A DNA stretch of 53,743 nt from Nitrospirota bacterium (GTDB lineage: Bacteria > Nitrospirota > Leptospirillia > Leptospirillales > Leptospirillaceae): assembly GCA_021785195.1 (NCBI GenBank), contig JAJYGC010000001.1, forward strand, positions 1 through 53,743, in the 5' to 3' direction. Of this stretch, positions 34,712 to 42,823 are shown piece by piece. The position numbers and the translations under genes are program-made. The notes under the pieces are model-generated. The model was not told the origin of the DNA and made no database searches. It saw only the letters and a program-made list of their open reading frames with translations. Numbering within the stretch: the stretch's first letter is position 1; the number at the start of each line of letters is the position of its first letter.

Positions 34712-35559
34712 GCGGAAACCCTATGCGTGAAGAGTGCTGGATCCTGGGAGGGGGGAGAATGGGGCAGGCCTTTCTCTCCGGGTTTCAGAAGCAGGCGGGA
34801 TGTCCCGGTGGAACCCGGATTGTCGTTGTCGATCCGGATCCAGGGGTGAGAACCCGCCTGGAAACAAATTATGGATGTGAAACCGTTCGGGACATCGCTG
34901 ACCTGCCTGTCCGTTCCGGGGCCCCGGGGCCTTCCCTGGTGTTCTGGTCGGTCAAACCCACCCTTTTTCCTGATCTGGCTCCACTTCTGAGAGACCTTCC
35001 GATTGCCCCCCTTGGGGTATCCGTGATGGCAGGGACGCCGCTTTCTCGACTGGAAACGGCCCTCCCGCACTGGAGATGGATTCGTACCATGTCGAACCTT
35101 GCCCTGACCCGTGGAGAGGGGATGACGGTGCTCGCTTCGGGGAGCAAGGCGGACTCCGCTGACCTGTCAAGGGTTTCCAGGATTTTCCTTGAAATGGGTC
35201 GAGTCATGATGCTTTCAGAGGCGGACTTCGATGTGGCGACAGCCCTGGCGGGATCCGGCCCCGGATTGATGGCGCTTGTGGTCGAAGCGTTTGCAGATGC
35301 CGGTGTGCGCCATGGTCTCAAAAGGGAGAATGCGGTTTTCCTGGTCGCCCAGATGTTGCGGGGGACGGCGGCCCTCATTCTGGATGAGGGCATCGATCCC
35401 GGGGATTTGAAAGGAAGGGTCTCTTCTCCGTCTGGAACCACGATCGAAGGGATTTGTGCCCTTGAAAAGCATGCGGTCCGGGCGGCCTTCATCGACGCTG
35501 TGGCACTCATGGTGGCGCGTTCCCGCGCCCTGTCCGATAACGATACCAAGGGAGGTTGA
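34708..35559 (+). CDS. proC: pyrroline-5-carboxylate reductase
   Basis: NAD(P)H-dependent last step of proline synthesis. The 283 residues include the Rossmann motif ILGGGRMGQAF, WSVKPTLFPDL, RTMSNLALTRGEGMTVL, ALAGSGPGLMALVVEAFADAG and the C-terminal SPSGTTIEGICALE. GTG 34708 overlaps the upstream stop (GTGA). The AAGGGAGG ribosome site of the next gene (yggT) overlaps the end of this frame. Confidence 0.94.
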   Translation: MSGNPMREECWILGGGRMGQAFLSGFQKQAGCPGGTRIVVVDPDPGVRTRLETNYGCETVRDIADLPVRSGAPGPSLVFWSVKPTLFPDLAPLLRDLPIAPLGVSVMAGTPLSRLETALPHWRWIRTMSNLALTRGEGMTVLASGSKADSADLSRVSRIFLEMGRVMMLSEADFDVATALAGSGPGLMALVVEAFADAGVRHGLKRENAVFLVAQMLRGTAALILDEGIDPGDLKGRVSSPSGTTIEGICALEKHAVRAAFIDAVALMVARSRALSDNDTKGG

Positions 35560-35563
35560 CATT

Positions 35564-35797
35564 CTGCTTGTTGATCGTCTGCTGACGCTGTATTCCTGGA
35601 TCATCATCATTCGGGCGTTGATTTCCTGGGTTTCTCCGGATCCTGGAAATCCGCTGATGCGCGTTCTTTATGGGATCACGGAACCTGTCCTGGCCCCCCT
35701 GAGGAGGCTCGTTCCCCCCGAAAAATTGGCCGGAATGGACGTTTCCCCGTTGATTGCCATTTTTTTGATCCAGGTCATCCAGCACTTTCTCTATTAG
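35564..35797 (+). CDS. yggT: YggT-family membrane protein (apparent non-canonical start)
   Basis: The product begins LLVDRLLTLYSWIIIIRALISWV, continues SPDPGNPLMRVLYGITEPVLAPLRRLVPP and ends with a second hydrophobic helix VSPLIAIFLIQVIQHFLY; about 77 residues, two membrane segments, a typical YggT protein. No ATG, GTG or TTG lies in frame between the proC stop and this domain. An excellent AAGGGAGG (35548-35555) is followed at 5 nt by ATT 35561 and at 8 nt by CTG 35564, so initiation is probably at one of these. A fused upstream start inside proC is less likely. The family has roles in osmotic shock, or in division in some lineages. Confidence 0.85.
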   Translation: MLVDRLLTLYSWIIIIRALISWVSPDPGNPLMRVLYGITEPVLAPLRRLVPPEKLAGMDVSPLIAIFLIQVIQHFLY

Positions 35798-35834
35798 GTT
35801 CTGCCGGGGAGGGTATCCATATGAGGAGGAATGC

Positions 35835-36359
35835 ATGATTGATCAGGGACGCATTGAGGAACTGAGACAGCTTGAGTTTTCCCGGGTATTTCGTGGATAT
35901 GATCCCAGGGAAGTGGAAGATCTGGTCTCCAAGGTGGTGGCTGAAATGTCGGACCTTTTGCAGGCTTATCGTGCGCAGGGTGAACGACTGTCGGAGCTGG
36001 AGTCCAGTTACGAATCCCTGAAGGGGAAAGAGGCCCTGCTGTCGGATGCGCTTCTGGAGGCCCACAAGGCGGCGGAGACCATCAGGTCATCCTCAAGGAA
36101 AGAGGCGGACCAGATCATTCGCGAAGCCGAATTGTCGGCTCGGGAGATTGTGGCGAAAGGGGAGGAGCGCCGGCTGCGTGTTCAGGAATGGCTTTCCCGG
36201 ACTCGGGAGGAGTGGCTTCTGGAGCTGTCCCGGATTCGTGGTGAAGTCCAGGCGTTGTTTGAATCCCTGGAACGGTTCGACAACCGCTGGCAATCGATGG
36301 ATTGGTCGCCCGCACCCCCCGCCTCTTCTTCGGAGCCGTTCCCCGGGACGGGAGAATAA
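35835..36359 (+). CDS. DivIVA-domain coiled-coil protein
   Basis: A 174-residue protein with the DivIVA N-terminal motif LRQLEFSRVFRGYDPREVED (about 10-29), followed by a long charged coiled coil (about 30-150) and a disordered Pro/Ser tail. DivIVA proteins recognise curved membranes at poles or septa and recruit cell-wall or division factors. ATG 35835 has GAGGAG upstream. Its position after yggT matches the ylmE-F-G-H-divIVA-like layout seen next to ftsZ in Gram-positives; here it belongs to a Gram-negative type genome. Confidence 0.85.
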   Translation: MIDQGRIEELRQLEFSRVFRGYDPREVEDLVSKVVAEMSDLLQAYRAQGERLSELESSYESLKGKEALLSDALLEAHKAAETIRSSSRKEADQIIREAELSAREIVAKGEERRLRVQEWLSRTREEWLLELSRIRGEVQALFESLERFDNRWQSMDWSPAPPASSSEPFPGTGE

Positions 36360-36360
36360 C

Positions 36361-36678
36361 GTGCTTCCCCCGGAGCGCGGGGAAGGATTCCCGGGTCTCA
36401 AGAACGGATTTTTTCGGGTCCATACCCGTCCCGGTCGAAAGAAAGAAGGAATATTCATTCGGGAAGCCGGTCTCGAAGTGGACCTTTCGGAGGTCGCCCG
36501 TGAAGGAAAGGCCAACGACAGGCTCCTGCGGAAGCTTGCCGACTGGCTGGATCTCCCGCTATCAAGTCTATGCATCAAAAAAGGCCATCAATCCCGATTC
36601 AAGACCGTATTCCTCTCGGGCCTCCCTGACGCAGAAATTGATGCACGCCTGAGGAGGGCGATCAGCCGTTTTTCGTGA
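36361..36678 (+). CDS. DUF167 (YggU) family protein
   Basis: A 105-residue protein with the DUF167 pattern: FFRVHTRPGRKKEGI, then LEVDLSEVAREGKANDRLLRKLA (the GKAN motif), and a terminal SLCIKKGHQSRFKTVFLSG (G..sR.K). GTG 36361 is preceded by GGGAGA and starts two bases after the DivIVA-gene stop. The function of the family is unknown. It is the last gene of the dcw-linked run; a minus-strand gene ends 15 bp later. Confidence 0.85.
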   Translation: MLPPERGEGFPGLKNGFFRVHTRPGRKKEGIFIREAGLEVDLSEVAREGKANDRLLRKLADWLDLPLSSLCIKKGHQSRFKTVFLSGLPDAEIDARLRRAISRFS

Positions 36679-36693
36679 GCGGTGAACGGTCCT

Positions 36694-37293
36694 CTAGTCG
36701 AAGGTCAGGGTATCGTTGCGCAGGCCATGCCCGTCGTCGATCCGAATCTGAAGGGTGATCGAATCAACGGGGGATCCGCCAAGCCAGAGAGTCCGTTCGG
36801 TTGTTTCGCCGGGTGCCATCGGCTCAAACATCAGGTAGGCGGGGGGAAGCTTCAGGGGGATGACCGAGCCGTTTCCGATCTTGTACCGGACCCCGATCAG
36901 CTGGTATTTGACCGGAGTTTTTCCCGTCAGGTGAACCTTGAAGTAGGCGACGGACGGACTGAGCATCATCTGGAAGGTCAACGCCCATCCGTTTCCCTGA
37001 ATTTCCTTGAACGTTGTCCGGGTACTGATGCTTCTCTGGGAAACCGGTTTATGGGAGATCCAGAGGGGGGTGGTCCTGAGTCCGACGATGGATCCCCCGA
37101 TTCCTGCGACAAGCAGGAGGCCGACTACGATATAGATCGCAATGGAAACAGGGCTGAATCCAGGCTCTTCCTTGGGGCGGGAAGGGCTGAAAAAAGCATC
37201 GTCGGGCAACTCCTGGTAAGGGGTTTCAGCTTTGGGGGGAGCCGTGGCGGGTTTTCGCTCCGGTTGCTCCTTCTGGGATTTCGATGATGTCAT
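36694..37293 (-). CDS. single-pass membrane protein with periplasmic domain, unknown
   Basis: A 199-residue protein with a Pro/Lys/Glu-rich cytoplasmic N terminus (1-48), one membrane helix at about 50-72 (SIAIYIVVGLLLVAGIGGSIV) and a roughly 125-residue periplasmic part predicted to be beta-rich (AYFKVHLTGKTPVKYQLIGV). I do not recognise a family; the layout recalls DUF3426-like proteins but without the N-terminal zinc ribbon. It is convergent with the DUF167 gene. Confidence 0.7.
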   Translation of the reverse strand: MTSSKSQKEQPERKPATAPPKAETPYQELPDDAFFSPSRPKEEPGFSPVSIAIYIVVGLLLVAGIGGSIVGLRTTPLWISHKPVSQRSISTRTTFKEIQGNGWALTFQMMLSPSVAYFKVHLTGKTPVKYQLIGVRYKIGNGSVIPLKLPPAYLMFEPMAPGETTERTLWLGGSPVDSITLQIRIDDGHGLRNDTLTFD

Positions 37294-37607
37294 GATGCTC
37301 CGGTTTCGGGAATGAATACGCTTGGGGAACAGGCATCCGCTGGTTCAGTCAGTCATTTGAGAAGCTCCAATCCCTTTCCGCAGGATTGGAAACCAATCCA
37401 TTCTAGCGGATCAGGTAAAAAAAGGGCAAGAAAGCTTTCAGACTGGATCGGCTCAGGGATGACTGATTGAGTGCAGGGGATTGGCGGGGACCGAAGAGCC
37501 TGACCATGGGCCGTGATCTCGGTCACTTGTGGTCGGGGATGCCTGTTTATGGAACGCAATTGTCTTTCGCAAAGGGAGTGGGAACGGGGTGGTGTCGACG
37601 GAAGTCC
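37294..37607. other. 314-bp gap with a small perfect inverted repeat
   Basis: No gene is supported. GGATTGG (37383-37389) and CCAATCC (37393-37399) form a perfect 7-bp stem with loop AAA, and CCAATCC-like words also occur at 37362-37368, so the region may carry a binding site or the promoter area of the minus-strand membrane-protein gene. Confidence 0.4.
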
Positions 37608-37636
37608 TTGACCGGAAAGGGTTGGCCCCCTAAAAT
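37608..37636 (+). promoter_or_regulatory. promoter of the shc-hpnG-barrel operon
   Basis: TTGACC (37608-37613) and TAAAAT (37631-37636) are spaced by exactly 17 bp. The predicted start is near 37643, before the small ORF and shc. Confidence 0.65.
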
Positions 37637-37669
37637 TATTGGTTGCCCGCTCAGAATGAGCCTTTCAGG

Positions 37670-37912
37670 ATGGATGCTGGGTTGGTCGGGCATTTTTCCT
37701 CAAAGGTTTTTCAGGGTTTTTTCAGGGGGTGGGGGGATCCCCGGGAGGAACTTGTCGGGGCCCTGTGTGAAGGGTTGTTGTCCCTCATTGGCCCGAAGTG
37801 GCGTGGAGATGGGGATCGGGTGATGGTTTCTGGCGGAAGTCCGTTTTTGGGAGGTCTTTTCCGGGTCCAGGGTTCCTTCTGGACAGTGCGGATCGACGGG
37901 AAAGGAACGTAA
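37670..37912 (+). CDS. possible small protein encoded before shc, unknown
   Basis: An 80-residue frame from ATG 37670 (an in-frame TTG at 37643 is an alternative near the predicted transcription start) to TAA 37912, five bases before the shc ATG. It reads like real protein (DAGLVGHFSSKVFQGFFRG, then EELVGALCEGLLSLIGP, ending GSFWTVRIDGKGT), with GC-rich third positions. The shc ribosome site TAAGGA includes its stop, suggesting coupling. No family was recognised and its own ribosome site is weak, so it could be a leader peptide or a chance frame. Confidence 0.45.
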   Translation: MDAGLVGHFSSKVFQGFFRGWGDPREELVGALCEGLLSLIGPKWRGDGDRVMVSGGSPFLGGLFRVQGSFWTVRIDGKGT

Positions 37913-37917
37913 GGACG

Positions 37918-39975
37918 ATGGAGAAAAGGATTCAGGAATGTTTCCCGGACTCCGGAAGGAGTCAGGAAGAAGGGGATCCCAGCGGTATGCCGGACGTTCA
38001 TTCCGTTCTTCCGGAACCGGAGGCCCTTGAGCCCGGAATCGGTCGGGCCATCGACTCACTTCTGTCGAGGCAGGAGAGGGAAGGGTGCTGGGTCGAACCG
38101 CTTGAGGCGGATGTCACGATCACTTCTGAGTACATCCTCCTGCAATTTCTCCTGAAAAGAGCGCCCGGGGATTTTTTTCAGCGCGCCGCCCCCTTTATTC
38201 TGGCGTCACAGGGGGAAGATGGGGGATGGCCCCTCTATCATGGGGGGCCGGCGGATATCAGCGCTACGGTCAAGGCCTATTTCGCCCTGAAACTTCTGGG
38301 CTATTCCGCGGACCATCCCGCACTGGTCCGTGCACGGGCCCTCGTCCACGAACGGGGAGGGGCGATCAACGTCAATGTGTTCACGCGGATAGCCCTCGCA
38401 CTTTTTGGCCAGTATGACTGGAAGGGAATCCCGGCGCTTCCCCCCGAGATGATTCTTCTTCCGAAATGGTTTCCCCTCTCGATTTATACCGTGTCCTACT
38501 GGTCTCGGACAGTCATTGTTCCCCTCCTTTTCATCTATCACCACAAACCCATGGTGGCGGTTGAGCCGGAAGTCGGAATTTCGGAACTGTTCGTTACGCC
38601 GATGAGCGAGGTGAAGGTTCACTATTCCTGGAGCAGCCAGTTCCTGTCCTGGAAAAATCTCTTCTTTGCCCTGGATATTCTTCTCCAGTTCTGGAATCGG
38701 CATCCGATTCCCTTCCTTCGAAGGATGGCGCTCAAAAAAGGACTTGAATGGCTGGTGCCCCGGATGAAAGGGGAGGGAGGCCTTGGTGCGATCTATCCGG
38801 CCATGGCGAACAGCGTCCTGGCCCTCAGGCTGGCCGGATACCATGAGGATCACCCATTGGTTCAGCGGGCAATCCAGTCGATTGATGACCTGGTGTTTGA
38901 GGTCGACGACAAGAAATCTGTCCAGCCCTGTTTTTCGCCGATCTGGGATACGGCACTGGCGCTTGGGGCCCTCTATGAATCAGGCGTTTCCCGGGAGGCC
39001 CCCCAGGTGGCCCGGGCGTTTGAATGGTTCCGGCGTCGGGAAGTCCGGCTTGTCGGAGACTGGTCTGTCCGGGTACGGGGTGTGGGTGCGGGTGGATGGG
39101 CGTTCCAGTACGAGAACGATTATTATCCTGACATTGATGATACGTCCGTGGTGCTGATGGATTTTGCCAAGTGGTATCCCGGGATGGAGGGATATGAAGA
39201 GGTCTTCAGGCGCGCCCTGGAATGGGTCCTCTCCATGCAGGGCACAGACGGCGGATGGGCCGCCTTTGATAAGGACAATGACTTTCTGTTCCTGAACAAT
39301 ATTCCTTTTGCGGATCACGGGGCCCTTCTGGATCCGAGCACATCGGACGTGACCGGCAGGGTTGTTGAACTGCTCGGAATCCTTGGGTACGGTCCGGAGG
39401 TCCCACCCGTGCGGAGGGCCCTGCGCTTTCTCAGGAAGGAGCAGGAAGAGGACGGCTCCTGGTATGGCCGGTGGGGAGTGAACTACATCTACGGGATCTG
39501 GTCGGTTGTGTCCGCGCTGAAGGCGATCGGGGAAGACATGTCGTCCAGTTATATCCAGCGGGCCATGAATTTCCTCTTGGCCCACCAGAACCCGGACGGA
39601 GGATGGGGAGAAAGCTGTTACACCTATTTCCGGAAGGAGACTGCGGGAGTGGGGGGGTCGACCCCTTCCCAGACAGCATGGGCGCTGATTTCATTGATTC
39701 ACGGAGGTCTTGTGGCCCATCCGGCGGTATCAGGCGGAATCCGGTTCCTGCTTTCCCGCCAAAGAATGAATGGAAAATGGGAGGAAAAGGACTATACCGG
39801 AACGGGATTTCCGAAGGTATTCTACCTCCGTTACAACATGTATCGGGATTATTTTCCCCTCTGGGCGCTATCGCTCTACCGAAATGTTCTGAGACAGGGC
39901 CGTTCCAGGGTCGAGGAACGGATCGTCTCCTGGAGACAAAACCCCTATCCGATCGCCCCCCGTTTCCTGATATGA
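37918..39975 (+). CDS. shc: squalene-hopene cyclase
   Basis: Membrane-associated class II cyclase converting squalene to hopene/diplopterol, the core hopanoid reaction. The 685 residues have the catalytic acid motif DIDDT near 405 in YYPDIDDTSVVL, and several QW repeats such as QGTDGGWAAFD and QNPDGGWGESC. ATG 37918 is set by TAAGGA seven bases upstream; the frame is open to 37798 but that part overlaps the small ORF. The length matches bacterial SHCs (about 630-720). hpnG follows 22 bp later. Confidence 0.96.
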   Translation: MEKRIQECFPDSGRSQEEGDPSGMPDVHSVLPEPEALEPGIGRAIDSLLSRQEREGCWVEPLEADVTITSEYILLQFLLKRAPGDFFQRAAPFILASQGEDGGWPLYHGGPADISATVKAYFALKLLGYSADHPALVRARALVHERGGAINVNVFTRIALALFGQYDWKGIPALPPEMILLPKWFPLSIYTVSYWSRTVIVPLLFIYHHKPMVAVEPEVGISELFVTPMSEVKVHYSWSSQFLSWKNLFFALDILLQFWNRHPIPFLRRMALKKGLEWLVPRMKGEGGLGAIYPAMANSVLALRLAGYHEDHPLVQRAIQSIDDLVFEVDDKKSVQPCFSPIWDTALALGALYESGVSREAPQVARAFEWFRRREVRLVGDWSVRVRGVGAGGWAFQYENDYYPDIDDTSVVLMDFAKWYPGMEGYEEVFRRALEWVLSMQGTDGGWAAFDKDNDFLFLNNIPFADHGALLDPSTSDVTGRVVELLGILGYGPEVPPVRRALRFLRKEQEEDGSWYGRWGVNYIYGIWSVVSALKAIGEDMSSSYIQRAMNFLLAHQNPDGGWGESCYTYFRKETAGVGGSTPSQTAWALISLIHGGLVAHPAVSGGIRFLLSRQRMNGKWEEKDYTGTGFPKVFYLRYNMYRDYFPLWALSLYRNVLRQGRSRVEERIVSWRQNPYPIAPRFLI

Positions 39976-39997
39976 GCGGGTCCTCCCGATCCAATCC

Positions 39998-40756
39998 ATG
40001 AACACCGAGGAAGGTCGGATTCTTCTTCCTCTCCTGATCGTGACGCCGATTGAGTCGGAGAAGACTGCCCTGGCCCAGGGATTGTCCGCAGGGTTGGGGG
40101 TTCCCTTCCGGACCCTGTCCCCCCGGGAAATTTCATGGCTTGAGGGACAGGTGACGCTCCGTTATCTTGGGATGGGGGAACATCCTTCCAGGGCATTGTC
40201 CGATTGGCTCTCTTCACACCCTTTTGCGACGGTGATCCTGGCGGGATTTGCGGGGGGGATTTCTCCGGGAGCGCAAAGTGGAAAGGTTCATGTGCTTTCA
40301 CGAATCGACCGGACGGGAAAAGAGCCCATGGAGTTTCCGGATGCCATGTGGTGGGCGGGACTGCTTGGACTGTCTCTGGGAAGAGGTTTCCAGACAGACC
40401 GGATCGTTTCCCTGCAAAAGGACAAGTCAGCCCTGTTTGTTCAATCCCGTGCGGATATTGTGGATATGGAAAGCCATTCATGGATGGAAGCGTTCAAGGG
40501 GACAGGCATGAAAGCCATTGCAATCCGGGTCGTTTCGGATGGACCCGAAGACCTCCTTCCGCCGGAGGTCGGGGCATTCTCCGGAGAGGACGGAAGTGAG
40601 CAGTTGCTCAGGGGGATTGGGGTTTTGTTCAAAACTCCCGGAGCGCTTTTTCGGTTTCTGAGGGTTCTTCCTTCCCTCCTGCGTGCGAGGAAAGAGCTTG
40701 TGGCATTGGGCAATCGTCTTGGAACGCTGATTCGGGAAGGGGACTCAGGCCGTTGA
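39998..40756 (+). CDS. hpnG: hopanoid-associated nucleoside phosphorylase HpnG
   Basis: A 252-residue member of the phosphorylase superfamily, similar to HpnG, which removes adenine from adenosylhopane during bacteriohopanetetrol synthesis. Visible motifs are LIVTPIESEK at the N terminus, VILAGFAGGISPGAQSG (nucleoside-phosphorylase loop) and VDMESHSWMEAF with the ribose-binding Met-Glu. The position 22 bp after shc supports the hopanoid role. The HpnH partner that makes adenosylhopane is not in this window. Its stop overlaps the start of the barrel gene. Confidence 0.85.
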   Translation: MNTEEGRILLPLLIVTPIESEKTALAQGLSAGLGVPFRTLSPREISWLEGQVTLRYLGMGEHPSRALSDWLSSHPFATVILAGFAGGISPGAQSGKVHVLSRIDRTGKEPMEFPDAMWWAGLLGLSLGRGFQTDRIVSLQKDKSALFVQSRADIVDMESHSWMEAFKGTGMKAIAIRVVSDGPEDLLPPEVGAFSGEDGSEQLLRGIGVLFKTPGALFRFLRVLPSLLRARKELVALGNRLGTLIREGDSGR

Positions 40757-42090
40757 AGGGTGTTGGGGGCTTTGGCCATTCCCTTCTGGCGGGAGTGTTG
40801 GTTCTTTTCTTGACGGGGGTTGACGCCCAGGCTCAAGGGGCACTTCCTCCCCTTCCAGCTCCCATGGTGTCTGGGAACCCTTCGGCCGTCCAGACGTTTC
40901 CAACCCTCCCGATCGGGGTTCCCCCCCCGTTTGCCTACAGTACGCCCACCCAGAACACGGTCGTCGTCCCGGTTCCGGCGATTGGCGAATCCTACAATTC
41001 GGGATTCACGGTCGGCACCCTTGTTCCGATCCTGTATGCCAAGCCCAGCGGACGGATCACGTCCATCCTGGCACCTTCTGTCATGTACAACCCCTACATG
41101 GGAACGGAAGTCGGTGTCCGGTATTACCGTTACTACAAGGGCAACTTGAGGCGCTGGCATGCCATGGCGATCCAGTCCAACTCCCTGATGAACTTTTATG
41201 AGGTCCATTATCGGGACCTCGCTGCGGGAGGAGGTCGGTACATCCTTGATGTTCGTACCAAGAACTTCAAGAATCCGATGGCGCGTTTCTATGGATTGGG
41301 GCCCAATTCCCTTTTTGCAAACCAGAGCAACTATACCCTTTCTGAAACCTCGGCCCATATTGCGGCAGGTGTCAATGCCGATGAAATGAAAATCCGGATG
41401 TGGGTGATGGAGCGCTTTCGGTCCTATGGGGCCTCTCCGGGCCAGTTTCCGGGACTTCCCTACTCTGGGACACTTTTTCCAAATGTGAACGGATTCTCCC
41501 AGGGTGCGGTCATCTATACCCATCGGGCCAATGTGACCTACGACACCCGGGACAATCACCTCATTCCGACGGAAGGAACCTATGCCCGGGCTTTTGCGGA
41601 ACTGGACCAGAACATGACACCGGGTCAGGAAAATGTCTTTGACCGGTTCAATGTCGAGTACAAAACATGGATTACCCATGGGGAGAACGACCAGAATGTC
41701 GTGGCCATCAGGGGAATGCTGAATTTCATGAATGGGCCAGACATTCCGTTTTTTGCCCAGAGCATGCTGGGGGGTCCGTTTACGCTGGAAGGATTCGGGA
41801 ACGGCCGATTTTATGGGTATGACGCGGCAATCTTCAATCTGGAAGACCGTCTCAAGGTTTTTGACATGCACCTCATGGGAGTCAACAGCGAATGGCAAAT
41901 CGCCCCCTTCCTAGGGGTGGGGGAGGTGTTCCAGACGGAGGCCCAGGCACTGAATCCGGGAAATTATGCCATCAATCCGGGAGTCGGTTTCAGGGCCCTG
42001 GTAAAACCGGACGTGGTCGGACGATTGGACCTGGGGTACTCGACTGAAGCCGGTGTCGTCACCTTTGTCGGAATCGGGTTTCCATTCTGA
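40753..42090 (+). CDS. outer-membrane beta-barrel protein (Omp85/surface-antigen-like, no POTRA)
   Basis: A 445-residue exported protein. Residues 1-27 are a signal peptide (hydrophobic SLLAGVLVLFLTG, cleavage near DAQAQ-G). A Pro-rich linker follows, then a long series of alternating beta strands with aromatic girdles, for example VGVRYYRYYKGNLRRWHAM, ending GVVTFVGIGFPF with the terminal Phe typical of barrels. The C-terminal half resembles the Omp85/bacterial surface antigen domain (THRANVTYDTRDNHLIPTEG; SMLGGPFTLEGFGNGRFYGY), but there is no room for POTRA domains. TTG 40753 overlaps the hpnG stop (TTGA). Confidence 0.8.
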   Translation: MKGVGGFGHSLLAGVLVLFLTGVDAQAQGALPPLPAPMVSGNPSAVQTFPTLPIGVPPPFAYSTPTQNTVVVPVPAIGESYNSGFTVGTLVPILYAKPSGRITSILAPSVMYNPYMGTEVGVRYYRYYKGNLRRWHAMAIQSNSLMNFYEVHYRDLAAGGGRYILDVRTKNFKNPMARFYGLGPNSLFANQSNYTLSETSAHIAAGVNADEMKIRMWVMERFRSYGASPGQFPGLPYSGTLFPNVNGFSQGAVIYTHRANVTYDTRDNHLIPTEGTYARAFAELDQNMTPGQENVFDRFNVEYKTWITHGENDQNVVAIRGMLNFMNGPDIPFFAQSMLGGPFTLEGFGNGRFYGYDAAIFNLEDRLKVFDMHLMGVNSEWQIAPFLGVGEVFQTEAQALNPGNYAINPGVGFRALVKPDVVGRLDLGYSTEAGVVTFVGIGFPF

Positions 42091-42114
42091 GAAAACGGGA
42101 CGGGTCCCGTCTTT
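42091..42114. terminator. bidirectional terminator between the barrel gene and the lipoprotein gene
   Basis: ACGGGA (42095-42100) pairs with TCCCGT (42105-42110), flanked by GAAA on the left and TTTC on the right, giving a U-rich tail in both directions between two convergent genes. Confidence 0.7.
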
Positions 42115-42117
42115 CCC

Positions 42118-42729
42118 TTATTTATTGAGGTTGTTCAGCAATCGGGTCAGGTGTTCGTCTGGCGTGACGGTCATGGATTGATATTTCAGTGGCAGTCGGT
42201 CAATGGTTTCGCACCAGGAGACGAGAACCGGAAAAAGAAAGGTGTTGATGGCTCCGGCAAAGAGTCCGTCTGCCAAAACGGTTGGGAACGAGACCTTCCG
42301 GTATGATCCGAATGTGGTTCCCGGACGATTGTAGACGCAGCCCAAGAGTCCCTTTGCCACGGTGGTTCCCTTCTGCAGGAGATCTCCTGATTGGGTAGGC
42401 TGATAGCGGTTGATGAGAAAACCGCTGTCCCGGAACTTGGCGATGTACCGGAGGACGGTGATCTTTCCATCGTCCGAAACAACAACCAGCCGGTTTCCTG
42501 AAATCAGGTGATGGCCCATTGAATATCTGGGGTCGTTCCAGTGGAACCCTTGTTGCTGGAGGATGGGAAGGACTGCCTGTTCCATTCCGGTGGACGGGAA
42601 ATGGGTGTCCGGCAGGATCAGTCCCGTATTGTCAAGGGCCCGCTGGTTGTCCAGTGGAACGCGGACGGTATAGCATCCGGCCAGAAAGAAAAATGGCAGA
42701 AACAGCAAGATTGCGAAGCGTTGGACCAT
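42118..42729 (-). CDS. putative lipoprotein, unknown function
   Basis: A 203-residue protein from ATG 42729 with a clear lipoprotein signal, MVQRFAILLFLPFFFLAGC (lipobox LAGC, C19). The mature part has no recognised domain; it includes YSMGHHLISGNRLVVVSDDG, QSGDLLQKGTTVAKGLLGC and a moderately hydrophobic stretch FAGAINTFLFPVLVS. The TTG at 42762 is a possible longer start, but the signal peptide fits ATG 42729. It lies within the hopanoid region, convergent with the barrel gene and divergent from hpnA. Confidence 0.72.
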   Translation of the reverse strand: MVQRFAILLFLPFFFLAGCYTVRVPLDNQRALDNTGLILPDTHFPSTGMEQAVLPILQQQGFHWNDPRYSMGHHLISGNRLVVVSDDGKITVLRYIAKFRDSGFLINRYQPTQSGDLLQKGTTVAKGLLGCVYNRPGTTFGSYRKVSFPTVLADGLFAGAINTFLFPVLVSWCETIDRLPLKYQSMTVTPDEHLTRLLNNLNK

Positions 42730-42823
42730 CGTATTGAAAAACCTTTCAGGTAAGGGGTTCAAGCTACTCGTCCCATCATAGCCAATCTTGGGGAATTAGG
42801 AAAACGGAAGGGGTGTCCGCAAT

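Noticed and set aside
37798-37917. A 40-residue N-terminal extension of squalene-hopene cyclase
   Set aside because: The extension overlaps the upstream small ORF and lacks a ribosome site, while ATG 37918 has TAAGGA at proper spacing and family-like length.
40441-41898. 485-codon minus-strand open frame opposite hpnG and the barrel gene
   Set aside because: It spans two well-supported plus-strand genes, has no family features, and looks like a GC-skew shadow.
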